This document shows positions 35,778 to 43,718 of a stretch of DNA of 64,000 nt, piece by piece; the stretch's first letter is position 1; each line of letters starts with the position of its first letter. The stretch spans positions 1 to 64,000 of the forward strand of contig JBBQAM010000016.1 of the NCBI GenBank assembly GCA_038316335.1, written 5' to 3'. The DNA is from JALHST01 sp038316335. Lineage in GTDB: Bacteria; Bacteroidota; Bacteroidia; Flavobacteriales; Flavobacteriaceae. Both the position numbers and the translations under genes were made by a program. The notes under the pieces are model-generated. The model searched no databases. It was not told the DNA's origin and worked only from the letters and a program-made list of their open reading frames with translations.

Positions 35778-35987
35778 ATGATGGAAAAAAATATGGGAAG
35801 TACTGACAAAATGGTACGTTTGGCCTTGGCAATCCTAGTAGGATTCCTGTTTTATTTTGATGTGATCCATGGTACGTTGGCCTACCTACTGCTAGCCGTT
35901 GCGGCTATTTTTGCAGTTACGAGCATCATCAATTTTTGCCCGATATACGCCGTTTTCGGTCTTAATACCTGCAAGGCAAAAAGTTAA
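35778..35987 (+). CDS. DUF2892 (YgaP-like) small membrane protein
   Basis: A 69-residue inner-membrane protein with the family start KNMGSTDKMVRLALAILVGFLFY and two membrane helices, then a cysteine-bearing CPIYAVFGLNTCK end. DUF2892 proteins often occur with rhodaneses, and some are fused to them (YgaP). That fits the neighbouring gene, which encodes a rhodanese protein, and suggests a sulfur role. ATG codons at 35778 and 35781 are both possible starts; an upstream GTG frame adds 13 residues without a signal and was not used. Confidence 0.85.
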   Translation: MMEKNMGSTDKMVRLALAILVGFLFYFDVIHGTLAYLLLAVAAIFAVTSIINFCPIYAVFGLNTCKAKS

Positions 35988-36046
35988 GATCTACTGATTT
36001 ATCTTATTGTCAACCAATACCTTTGATCATTATCAACTAGGAAAAC

Positions 36047-36178
36047 ATGCTACAGATGGTACTACCTTTAGTCAATTGGAGTAACGGAATCATAATGATT
36101 TCGGTTTTCGTCGTCGTATGCGTGGCGTTGGTTACTACGCTGGTGCTTTTTATCAAAAGTGGAAAGAAAGACCAATAA
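36047..36178 (+). CDS. Small single-pass membrane protein, 43 residues
   Basis: The frame from the ATG at 36047 encodes 43 residues: a short N-terminus MLQMVLPLVNWSNG, one hydrophobic helix (IIMISVFVVVCVALVTTLVLFI) and a positive tail KSGKKDQ. The positive tail after the helix suggests N-out/C-in topology. I do not recognise it by family. It follows the DUF2892 gene by 59 bp and might share its transcript. Confidence 0.55.
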   Translation: MLQMVLPLVNWSNGIIMISVFVVVCVALVTTLVLFIKSGKKDQ

Positions 36179-36360
36179 TCCAGGTTTAGACCCATGATTT
36201 TCGCATTTTTATTTTTTGCAATGGTGCTATGCCTTTAGGCCTATTTGAATAAAATACCCCTCTATATATCAGTGATGCTATAAATGTTAAAAAATCTTAA
36301 CAAGTATCATGTGATTTCCCTTTTTATTGCCTATTTTTAATAGGAATTTCTGCACGAAGT

Positions 36361-36543
36361 ATGATGAAGGATTTTATAGAAAAAGTTGGAGTGATCAACT
36401 GCATATTGCTCTTGGTAGTTTTCTCGATCATCATAGTCTCAGAATATCTGTTTCTTTCTGGAAGAAAGTTGGATGCGATTTTCGTGGCTTTCTGGGCACC
36501 GACTATTCTGGGTTTGATGAATTATTTGAAATACAAAAAGTAG
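36361..36543 (+). CDS. Small membrane protein, 60 residues
   Basis: A 60-residue protein starting MMKDFIEKVG, with two hydrophobic stretches (INCILLLVVFSIIIVSEYLF and AIFVAFWAPTILGLMNYL) and a basic end YKK. The amphipathic start and two helices look like a real membrane protein. The last base of its TAG stop is also the first base of a GTG that opens another small hydrophobic frame. No function is recognised. Confidence 0.55.
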   Translation: MMKDFIEKVGVINCILLLVVFSIIIVSEYLFLSGRKLDAIFVAFWAPTILGLMNYLKYKK

Positions 36544-36638
36544 TGGACTTCATTTTAATATACTCCATATTCGTTACCATCATCTTTATGGTATGGTTGC
36601 TTTTTGTAATTCGGATGTATCGAAAGATGAAGGATTAA
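36543..36638 (+). CDS. Possible tiny single-helix membrane protein, 31 residues
   Basis: From a GTG overlapping the stop of the 60-residue frame: one hydrophobic helix (FILIYSIFVTIIFMVWLLFVI) and a basic tail RMYRKMKD. Its stop overlaps the stop of the convergent nuclease gene within TTAA. The GTG and short size make this tentative; the helix-plus-basic-tail shape favours it over chance. Confidence 0.42.
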   Translation: MDFILIYSIFVTIIFMVWLLFVIRMYRKMKD

Positions 36639-38023
36639 TACATTAGATAATCGATTTGATCAGGTGTCAATATCCGATCTGGATATTTAGTAGCATAGGA
36701 TCGTATTATTCCTCGCGCCTCTACCGTATTTTTAGTGGAGACCATATAACCCATTAAATCGTCAATGGAGCCTATCTCTTGTTCGCTAGGGATAAATCCG
36801 TACCCTAAATACACATCTTTCTGAACCATTATAAAAGCTTGCTCTTCTAGATGTCGCCCCTTTTCCTTGATGATGAAATCTTCTTTTCTGGTCTGCATAG
36901 ATTCAATGGCCATGTGCACTCTTTCATTGTATTGAGGGGGAGATTCGGTACCGCGACAAATACCGTTGCAATTTGGAAGGCGATAATGGGAGCATGTGGT
37001 GACATTTTCCTGTAAATGGCAGTACTTGGCACAAAGTTGATAGGTCTTACAGATTTCCTCGAGATACAAACGGCAATCGGTCGTATTGTGAAATGTAATC
37101 AAGGGCTCGGGTACTGATTTTAATTTATTGAAAGCCAAATGTAAAATGCCGTTTCTATCCTCATAGCTAAAAATAGCGTATTGCTGCACGGTGGCTTTTT
37201 GGGCACGGTTGTATAGTGGATAATGTTTTTTTATAGCATTCGATTCCATTAAAAGGGCTAATAGCTCACTTCCGGATAATTCGAAGTCAATATCGGCCGT
37301 TGCCTGGCAGAGCTGAATTTCTTTCGTTGATTTATCGTAGAAATGGCCAAGAACACGTTTTTTTATGTTTATAGCCTTACCAACATAGATTATTTTACCT
37401 AGATTATTTTTGAAGTAATAGATCCCTGGCCGATTTGGTAGGCCATCAAATACTTTTTTAGGCAGCGATGGGGGCAAAGTAGCTTCTTGGGAACGGGAAT
37501 TTAAAAATGCTTTTATTACTGTTTGTGAACCTTCATTGCCCAACAACTTTTTGAACAACAAAACCGTGGCGTGGGCATCACCCCGAGCACGATGCCTGTC
37601 AGTAAGCGGGATGCCCATTGCCGAACACAGTTTTCCCAGACTGTACGAATTATAACCTGGAAATAATCGGCGGGAAAGTCGTACGGTACAGAGTTTTTTT
37701 CTTGTAAAGTCAAGGTCGATCGACTTAAATTCATGTTTGATGACATTGTAATCAAAATTCACGCTATGGGCAACAAAAATAGTATCTCGGGTAATTTCCA
37801 AAATCTGGTGTGCTACTTCATGAAGACGTGGGGCATTCCGCACCATGGCGTTGTCGATTCCGGTCAAGCCTGTTATAAAAAAAGGAATTTCACATTCAGG
37901 ATTGATCAGGGTGGTAAATTCGTCCACGATTTCCTGGCCATCAAACTTAAAAATGGAAATTTCGGTTATTTTATTTCCCTTTATGCCATTTCCGGTGGTC
38001 TCTATGTCGACTATGGTATACAA
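36635..38023 (-). CDS. DnaQ-like exonuclease fused to GIY-YIG nuclease
   Basis: A 462-residue fusion. Residues 1-170 form a DEDDh 3'-5' exonuclease: Asp6 and Glu8 in VDIETTG, HSVNFD, and HRARGDAHA with the His/Asp pair. Residues about 190-290 form a GIY-YIG nuclease (RPGIYYFKNNLGKIIYVGKA), as in the UvrC and Cho N-terminal halves. The C-terminal part has a cysteine group (CAKYCHLQ, TTCSHY, NCNGICRG). It should act in DNA repair. The start is a TTG at 38023, since no ATG lies between it and the upstream stop, and the normal protein start (YTIVDIETTG) lies there. Confidence 0.9.
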   Translation of the reverse strand: MYTIVDIETTGNGIKGNKITEISIFKFDGQEIVDEFTTLINPECEIPFFITGLTGIDNAMVRNAPRLHEVAHQILEITRDTIFVAHSVNFDYNVIKHEFKSIDLDFTRKKLCTVRLSRRLFPGYNSYSLGKLCSAMGIPLTDRHRARGDAHATVLLFKKLLGNEGSQTVIKAFLNSRSQEATLPPSLPKKVFDGLPNRPGIYYFKNNLGKIIYVGKAINIKKRVLGHFYDKSTKEIQLCQATADIDFELSGSELLALLMESNAIKKHYPLYNRAQKATVQQYAIFSYEDRNGILHLAFNKLKSVPEPLITFHNTTDCRLYLEEICKTYQLCAKYCHLQENVTTCSHYRLPNCNGICRGTESPPQYNERVHMAIESMQTRKEDFIIKEKGRHLEEQAFIMVQKDVYLGYGFIPSEQEIGSIDDLMGYMVSTKNTVEARGIIRSYATKYPDRILTPDQIDYLMY

Positions 38024-38412
38024 ATAAACGTGGCTTTGTTCTAATTTTTTATAAAGTTAGGGGAAAAATTCAATTGCAAATGACTTCAAGACCGCCTTAA
38101 ATAAAAATGGCCGCTTGTTTTAGAAGCGGCCATTTTGAAAACTAAAACTAACTCAAATAATTCGTGTTTGGAAAACAGGGGGAATCATTGCTAAATTTAC
38201 GTTCAAAGATTCTCAATTCCTAAACATCAATCCACAAATAATGATACTTTTTTAACAAAATAATGTGTATAACCGTGATTTCATTTTTTTTTAATAGTAA
38301 AACCTGCTTATGAAATCGATTCATTTATTAGGATGGAGCCACCACTCGTTCAATCGATTCCCCAGTCATTAAATCGAAATAGCATGGTTATTTAAATAGC
38401 TAGCACCAATAT
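38024..38412. other. 389-bp gap with a hairpin and an AT-rich leader-like segment
   Basis: No gene is supported. The gap holds a strong hairpin (38104-38136), then AACTAAAACTAACTCAAATA, which resembles the leader I associate with SusC-type genes in Flavobacteriia, but no such gene follows. The rest is AT-rich, with two AATCGATT-like palindromes near 38370. Confidence 0.4.
38104..38136 (-). terminator. Strong hairpin, likely bidirectional terminator
   Basis: The 13-bp arms AAAATGGCCGCTT (38104-38116) and AAGCGGCCATTTT (38124-38136) have a 7-base loop. On the minus strand it ends in a T-rich run and lies 277 bp past the stop of the GH30 gene. On the plus strand a T4 run also follows the stem. 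Confidence 0.75.
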
Positions 38413-39840
38413 TTAATGAATTACAAGCGTTGCAACGGCCCCTTTGGGCAAAGCGATGGAAACGGCTTTTTGTGCCACCCCTACCATGACATTTTTATCG
38501 GTTGTATCCCTGTTTTGAAGTATGACGACAAGATCGCCTGTAGGCGTTCTATACGCTACATTCGGAAGATGGAGTGCCTCCGATGATCCTATGCGCACCG
38601 AGCCTGGAGGAATGAACTTAGAAGCTTGGGCGATGATGTAATAGGCCGGATTTCGAATGATACTGTCCCCGTTGAGCGTCAAGGCTCCTAAACACCCTAT
38701 ACATCCGCCGCGATCCGTATGTGGTTCCTCATTTTCATCGGCCGCCAAATTCCATTCCAAGACTGTTTTGGCCCAGTTTTTAGGCGCCCCGATTACCAGA
38801 TTTTCGATATGCCATGTAAAATCGGTTTCAAAATTCCCAGGAGCCCCGATCCACTGTTCGGTAAAATAAATATTTTTATTAGGGAAGGCTTCATGTACTT
38901 GTGAAAGCGCGTCAATAGTGCCGCCATAGAGATGAAAGGCCGCACCATCGATATAGCTGGCGGTTTCTGGATCTTTTAAAATTTCCAATGGATAATCGGG
39001 GCGGTCAGCATTGTGGTCATAGATTATAATTTTGGTTTTTATCGCATTTGCCTTAAAGGCAGGACCAAGATAGCGCTTAATGAAATCTGCCTGTTGATCG
39101 GCTAACATTAAAAGACTGGGATTGTTCCCCGCATGTAAAGGTTCGTTCTGAACTGTCAGGGCCTCGATAGGGATGTCCCTTTTTTTCATATCCTGCACAT
39201 ACCGCACAAGATAGTCTGCATAAATGCTTGAATATTCAGGTTTTAAACTTCCACCTCGGGTATCCTCATTATTTTTCATCCATGCCGGTGGTGACCAAGG
39301 TGACCCCATGATTTTGATCTCAGGGGCAATTGTTCTGATTTCCTGTAATGTAGGAATGAGATACAAGGTGTCATAGCCTAATGAAAAATTCGCCAATTTC
39401 TCGTCGGTTTGGCCCTTGGGCCTGTCATCATAGGACCAGGTCTTTTCATCTAAGTCAGATGCTCCGACGCTCACCCTTAAATAACTGATGCCAATCGCGT
39501 TCGCATCCTTCCCAAAAAGCTCTTGAAGAAGACCGGCCCTGGCGGTTTTAGTCATTCCTTGCAATAGCTTTGCACTTCCACCTGTTAGCGTAAATCCGAA
39601 TCCATCCATTTCTTGAAATGTTTTGGAGGAATCCAGTGCAATGGTAATCCCAGAAGGCGAACTATCGAAACTAAGTGGTTGTTCTTCTAGGAGTTTGGAT
39701 TTATCCAAAGTGGTCAAATACATTTTTGCCTGCAGTGTGGATTCCCCTGCATTTTTATCGGCCCCTGTACATCCAATCAGGCATGATATCATGAATGCCT
39801 GCATCGTTATCCTTTGGAATGATTCGTACTGTTTTCTCAT
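38413..39840 (-). CDS. GH30-family glycosidase lipoprotein
   Basis: A 475-residue lipoprotein (lipobox CLIGC, Cys24). The TIM-barrel and beta-domain family GH30 is shown by DGFGFTLTGGSA, ILRVSV-like YLRVSVGASDL, GSPWSPPAWMK, acid/base Glu233 in TVQNEP and nucleophile Glu328 in YFTEQW. GH30 members cleave beta-1,6-glucans, glucosylceramides or beta-1,4-xylans; this one is closest in style to the glucosylceramidase/beta-1,6-glucanase group, but the substrate is open. The ATG at 39840 is preferred over a TTG three codons upstream. It is the outermost glycosidase of the right-hand locus and is divergent from the sulfatase operon. Confidence 0.9.
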   Translation of the reverse strand: MRKQYESFQRITMQAFMISCLIGCTGADKNAGESTLQAKMYLTTLDKSKLLEEQPLSFDSSPSGITIALDSSKTFQEMDGFGFTLTGGSAKLLQGMTKTARAGLLQELFGKDANAIGISYLRVSVGASDLDEKTWSYDDRPKGQTDEKLANFSLGYDTLYLIPTLQEIRTIAPEIKIMGSPWSPPAWMKNNEDTRGGSLKPEYSSIYADYLVRYVQDMKKRDIPIEALTVQNEPLHAGNNPSLLMLADQQADFIKRYLGPAFKANAIKTKIIIYDHNADRPDYPLEILKDPETASYIDGAAFHLYGGTIDALSQVHEAFPNKNIYFTEQWIGAPGNFETDFTWHIENLVIGAPKNWAKTVLEWNLAADENEEPHTDRGGCIGCLGALTLNGDSIIRNPAYYIIAQASKFIPPGSVRIGSSEALHLPNVAYRTPTGDLVVILQNRDTTDKNVMVGVAQKAVSIALPKGAVATLVIH

Positions 39841-40026
39841 TAGATTCAACGCCTTAAAGGTTCATTTCACTAAGATACTGATAAACAACTCTTTTATGGG
39901 GTGTATGTGTTTTGAAAATTTCGAATGCTTATATTTAGCTTCCGTATTTCTTGGAACCAAATTTAAAAATAACGGTAAATGGCAGTACAATGTGGGTGTC
40001 GGTTATGGAATAAGGCACGTTTTATC

Positions 40027-41547
40027 ATGGTCGTATGTACCCTTTTTGGGATAGGTTTTTCTTCTTGTGAGTCAGAACCGCTTGTCGAGACGCCTCCAAA
40101 CATTGTACTTTTTTTGGTCGACGATATGGGTTGGCAAGATACGTCGGTTCCTTTTTGGACAGAAACCACCCCCTTCAATCAACGCTATCATACACCCAAT
40201 ATGGAACGGTTGGCCAACGAAGGAATGAAATTCACTCAGGCCTATGCTACACCGGTTTGCTCCCCTACGCGTATCAGCTTGATGACCGGAATGAATGCAG
40301 CACGCCATCGGGTGACCAATTGGACGCTTATTAAAGACTCCATTCAACCCATGGAAAAAAATAATGCCGTACTTGAGTTTCCGATGTGGAACGTTAACGG
40401 AATGAGTCCGGTACCGGGAGATCCGAAAGCGGTTTTTGCGATGCCATTACCACAAGCCTTGCACGATGTGGGTTATTTTACCATCCATTCCGGAAAAGCG
40501 CATTTAGGGGCGATCGGCACCCTAGGGGAAAACCCTTTGAACCTGGGTTTTGATGTAAACATTGCGGGCCATGCCGCAGGTGCCCCAGGAAGTTATCTGG
40601 GCACTGAAAATTTTGGGAATGGGAAGGTCGGCAAAGAAGTCCGGGCGGTCCCAGGATTGGAAAAATATTATGGCCAGGATATTTTTTTAAGCGAGGCGAT
40701 CACCAAGGAAGCCATCAAGGCCATCGACTCGGCAATGAGCACCCAACAACCTTTCTTTTTGTATATGGCACATTATGCGGTGCATACCCCTATTATGGGA
40801 GACCCCCGATTTTTACAAAAATACCTTGAAAAGGGGCTCGATTCGATCGAGGCGAACTATGCGTCGATGATCGAAGGCATGGACAAAAGTTTGGGGGATA
40901 TTATGGACTATCTGAAGGAAAAAAATAGCGATGAAAAAACAATCATCATTTTTATGTCAGATAATGGAGGTTTGAGCGCCCATGCCAGGGGAGGGGAACC
41001 CAATACCCACAACAAGCCTTTGGCCAGTGGCAAAGGTTCGCTATATGAGGGTGGCATTCGAGAACCGATGATCGTAAAATGGCCTGGGAAGATTGCGGCC
41101 CAGACCAGTTCGGATCATCAACTTATCATCGAGGATTTTTATCCGACCCTACTGCAAATGGCTGGGATTGACAGTTTGCATACAGTACAGCAAGTTGATG
41201 GGAAGAGTTTTTTATCCATTTTAAGAGGAACGGCCGAACCAGAGGAGGCCCGGCCTTTGTTTTGGCATTATCCCAACGAATGGGGTCCCAAAGGGCCCGG
41301 TATTGGAGCGGCCAGTGCGGTACGTTTGGGAGATTGGAAACTTATTTATTTCCATGCCGACCGCCGTATCGAATTGTATAACCTCAAAGACGATATAGGG
41401 GAAACGCATAACCTGGTGCTTGAACAACCCCAAAAGGTACAGGAATTAGCAACCGTGCTAAGCGATTATTTAAAAAATGTGAATGCCCAAATGCCGGTTG
41501 ATAAAAGAACTGGGAAACCGGTCGAATATCCTGTTGATGTATTGTAA
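40027..41547 (+). CDS. Sulfatase (type I formylglycine, family S1) lipoprotein
   Basis: A 506-residue exported sulfatase. The ATG at 40027 gives a lipoprotein signal ending FSSC (Cys14). The active-site motif is CSPTR at 78-82, whose cysteine is converted to formylglycine, and metal ligands begin with FLVDDMGW (Asp32, Asp33). Further on, FMSDNGG and the PTLLQMAGI region are typical. It should remove sulfate from a sulfated algal or animal polysaccharide. The maturase is not in this window. It is the first gene of a three-gene operon with an alpha-galactosidase-like enzyme and an alpha-L-fucosidase, so a sulfated galacto- or fuco-glycan is a plausible target. Confidence 0.92.
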   Translation: MVVCTLFGIGFSSCESEPLVETPPNIVLFLVDDMGWQDTSVPFWTETTPFNQRYHTPNMERLANEGMKFTQAYATPVCSPTRISLMTGMNAARHRVTNWTLIKDSIQPMEKNNAVLEFPMWNVNGMSPVPGDPKAVFAMPLPQALHDVGYFTIHSGKAHLGAIGTLGENPLNLGFDVNIAGHAAGAPGSYLGTENFGNGKVGKEVRAVPGLEKYYGQDIFLSEAITKEAIKAIDSAMSTQQPFFLYMAHYAVHTPIMGDPRFLQKYLEKGLDSIEANYASMIEGMDKSLGDIMDYLKEKNSDEKTIIIFMSDNGGLSAHARGGEPNTHNKPLASGKGSLYEGGIREPMIVKWPGKIAAQTSSDHQLIIEDFYPTLLQMAGIDSLHTVQQVDGKSFLSILRGTAEPEEARPLFWHYPNEWGPKGPGIGAASAVRLGDWKLIYFHADRRIELYNLKDDIGETHNLVLEQPQKVQELATVLSDYLKNVNAQMPVDKRTGKPVEYPVDVL

Positions 41548-41560
41548 ACTGAAATAGTAT

Positions 41561-43708
41561 ATGAAGAAACTCTATGTATTGGCCGCATTGCTGTCCTGTC
41601 TGTCGGGTTTTGGCCAACATGTCGAACCAACCAGGGATTGGCTGCTCGACAACTCAGGTTTTACCGCCAATGTAACCCAAGAGGGTAGTGATATTGTGCT
41701 TAACAATGGACTTTTATTGCGTCAGATCCGTATCGCACCAAATGCGGCTACCGTAGCATTCAGCAATCTTGTTTCGGGTGAGGTTATGTTGCGTAGTATC
41801 AAGCCCGAGGCCGAGATTACCGTTGATGGCAAGACCTATCCGATCGGGGGCTTGGAAGGTCTGAAAGAGCATGGCTATCTATTGGATCAATGGATCGATA
41901 GCCTTTCAACCAGTTCGGATGCTTTTCAATACATACACCATCAGGTGAAGCCCATTCACCGAAAAGTGCCTTGGAGCCCTACTAAAAGATACTATTCAGC
42001 TACGACCCTGGAAGCATCGGGAAAGGAGCTGATCCTTCAGTTCAAGCATCCTTCCGAAGCGCTTGACGGAATTTTGGTCGCGGTTCATTATGAAATCTAC
42101 GATGGAATTCCATTGATCTCAAAATGGATTTCGGTAGAGAATAATTCGGGTCAGGAGGTCGTTATTGACGCTTTTAAAAGTGAACTATTAGCATTCCCCG
42201 AGGTTGAAAATCCCGTAGAAACCCCCAATAGGTGGCGACGGCCGAACATGCACGTTGAAAGCGATTATGCTTTTGGTGGCTTTACTTCGGAAGAATCAAA
42301 CGTGACCACCTTTTGGGAAACCGATTTGGAGTATACCTCACAAGTGAATTATAAAATGGAAACCCCATGTCTCTTGATAAGCAGGTTGCCAGTCGGTCCG
42401 AATTATGTTTTAAAAACAGGGGCCGCCTTCGAAAGCTTTCATACCTATGAACTGTTATTCGAAGGAAGTGACCGCGAAAGAAACGCACTCGCAGAACGGA
42501 AAATGTATACGCTATTGGCGCCATGGGCGACTGAAAACCCCATTTTTATGCATCTGACCACCACCGAACCCGATGCGGTTAAAGCAGCAGTTGACCAATG
42601 TGTGGAAACCGGTTATGAAATGGTCATCCTCAGCTTTGGTAGCGGCCTCGATATGGAAGATACCACGGCAACCAACATTCACAAGTTTAAGGAACTTGCC
42701 CATTACGCACATTCAAAAGGTATTCAAATAGGCGGGTATTCCCTATTTTCAAGCCGAAAGATACGTGATTCGGTAGATGTTATCGACCGGGCAACCGGGA
42801 AGCCGGGTGGGGCAAAATTCGGAAATGCACCGTGCCTTGCATCTGTTTGGGGGAAAGGATATTTGGAAAAACTCAAGTATTTTCTTGAAAAGACCGGCTT
42901 TGACCTTTTAGAACATGATGGTCCCTATCCCGGGGACTACTGTGCATCTACGACCCATAAATATCACAAGGGCTATGAAGATTCCCAGTGGGCGCAATGG
43001 AATATGACCAAGGATTTTTATCATTGGCTCAAAGAAAAGGATATCTATTTGAACGCCCCTGATTTTTACTTTTTGCAGGGATCCAATAAATGTGGCATCG
43101 GATATCGCGAAGTCAATTGGTCGTTGCCCAGGGAGCAGCAGCTCCTATTGGGCAGGCAGAATATTTATGACGGCACTTGGGAAAAGATGCCATCGATGGC
43201 TTGGACGTTCGTGCCGCTGACCGAATATCATGGTGGCGGTCAAGAAGCGACCTTAGAGCCCCTAAAGGATTATTTAAACGCCTATAGTAGGCATATGGCA
43301 CAAAATTATGGTTCAGGGGTTCAGGCCTGTTATCGGGGACCTCGACTGTACGATACCGATGCTACAAAATCCTTGGTACAGGCCCAGATCGAACAGTATA
43401 AAAAATACCGGGATATTCTAAATTCGAATCTTATCCATTTGAGAAGGCCCAACGGACTTACTTGGGACGGTTTTATGCATGTTAACCCCGATCTTCATGA
43501 AAAGGCATTTCTCATGCTCTTCAATCCGACGGAAAGTGTAATTAAAGAGCGAATTAAGATTCCATTATATTATACGGGTCTTACTGATGAAAGCAACGTA
43601 TCGGAAAAGGATGGCATCCCGATTCGTCAAAAATTAGACCGGAATTTTGAAATAAATATCGATATCAGTATTCCTGCCAAAGGCTATACGTGGTATGTAC
43701 TTCGATAA
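41561..43708 (+). CDS. Alpha-galactosidase-like glycoside hydrolase (clan D-like, putative)
   Basis: A 715-residue protein with a cleavable signal (YVLAALLSCLSGFGQ). The N-terminal 270 residues form a beta-sandwich; the middle is a TIM-barrel with YEMVILSFGSGLDME, then GFDLLEHDGPYPGDY, which holds the likely catalytic aspartate. A beta domain with NPT and IPLYYTGL closes the protein. It resembles GH36/GH27-like alpha-galactosidases in layout, though the usual KxD signature is not exact, so the family call is moderate. It lies 13 bp after the sulfatase and 10 bp before the fucosidase, so the three are likely one transcript. Confidence 0.65.
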   Translation: MKKLYVLAALLSCLSGFGQHVEPTRDWLLDNSGFTANVTQEGSDIVLNNGLLLRQIRIAPNAATVAFSNLVSGEVMLRSIKPEAEITVDGKTYPIGGLEGLKEHGYLLDQWIDSLSTSSDAFQYIHHQVKPIHRKVPWSPTKRYYSATTLEASGKELILQFKHPSEALDGILVAVHYEIYDGIPLISKWISVENNSGQEVVIDAFKSELLAFPEVENPVETPNRWRRPNMHVESDYAFGGFTSEESNVTTFWETDLEYTSQVNYKMETPCLLISRLPVGPNYVLKTGAAFESFHTYELLFEGSDRERNALAERKMYTLLAPWATENPIFMHLTTTEPDAVKAAVDQCVETGYEMVILSFGSGLDMEDTTATNIHKFKELAHYAHSKGIQIGGYSLFSSRKIRDSVDVIDRATGKPGGAKFGNAPCLASVWGKGYLEKLKYFLEKTGFDLLEHDGPYPGDYCASTTHKYHKGYEDSQWAQWNMTKDFYHWLKEKDIYLNAPDFYFLQGSNKCGIGYREVNWSLPREQQLLLGRQNIYDGTWEKMPSMAWTFVPLTEYHGGGQEATLEPLKDYLNAYSRHMAQNYGSGVQACYRGPRLYDTDATKSLVQAQIEQYKKYRDILNSNLIHLRRPNGLTWDGFMHVNPDLHEKAFLMLFNPTESVIKERIKIPLYYTGLTDESNVSEKDGIPIRQKLDRNFEINIDISIPAKGYTWYVLR

Positions 43709-43718
43709 AATATAGGAA

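Noticed and set aside
36327..36638. 103-residue frame overlapping the 60-residue membrane protein
   Set aside because: Its first two thirds are a shadow of the other frame; only the hydrophobic end looks coding, and it is listed separately from the GTG at 36543.
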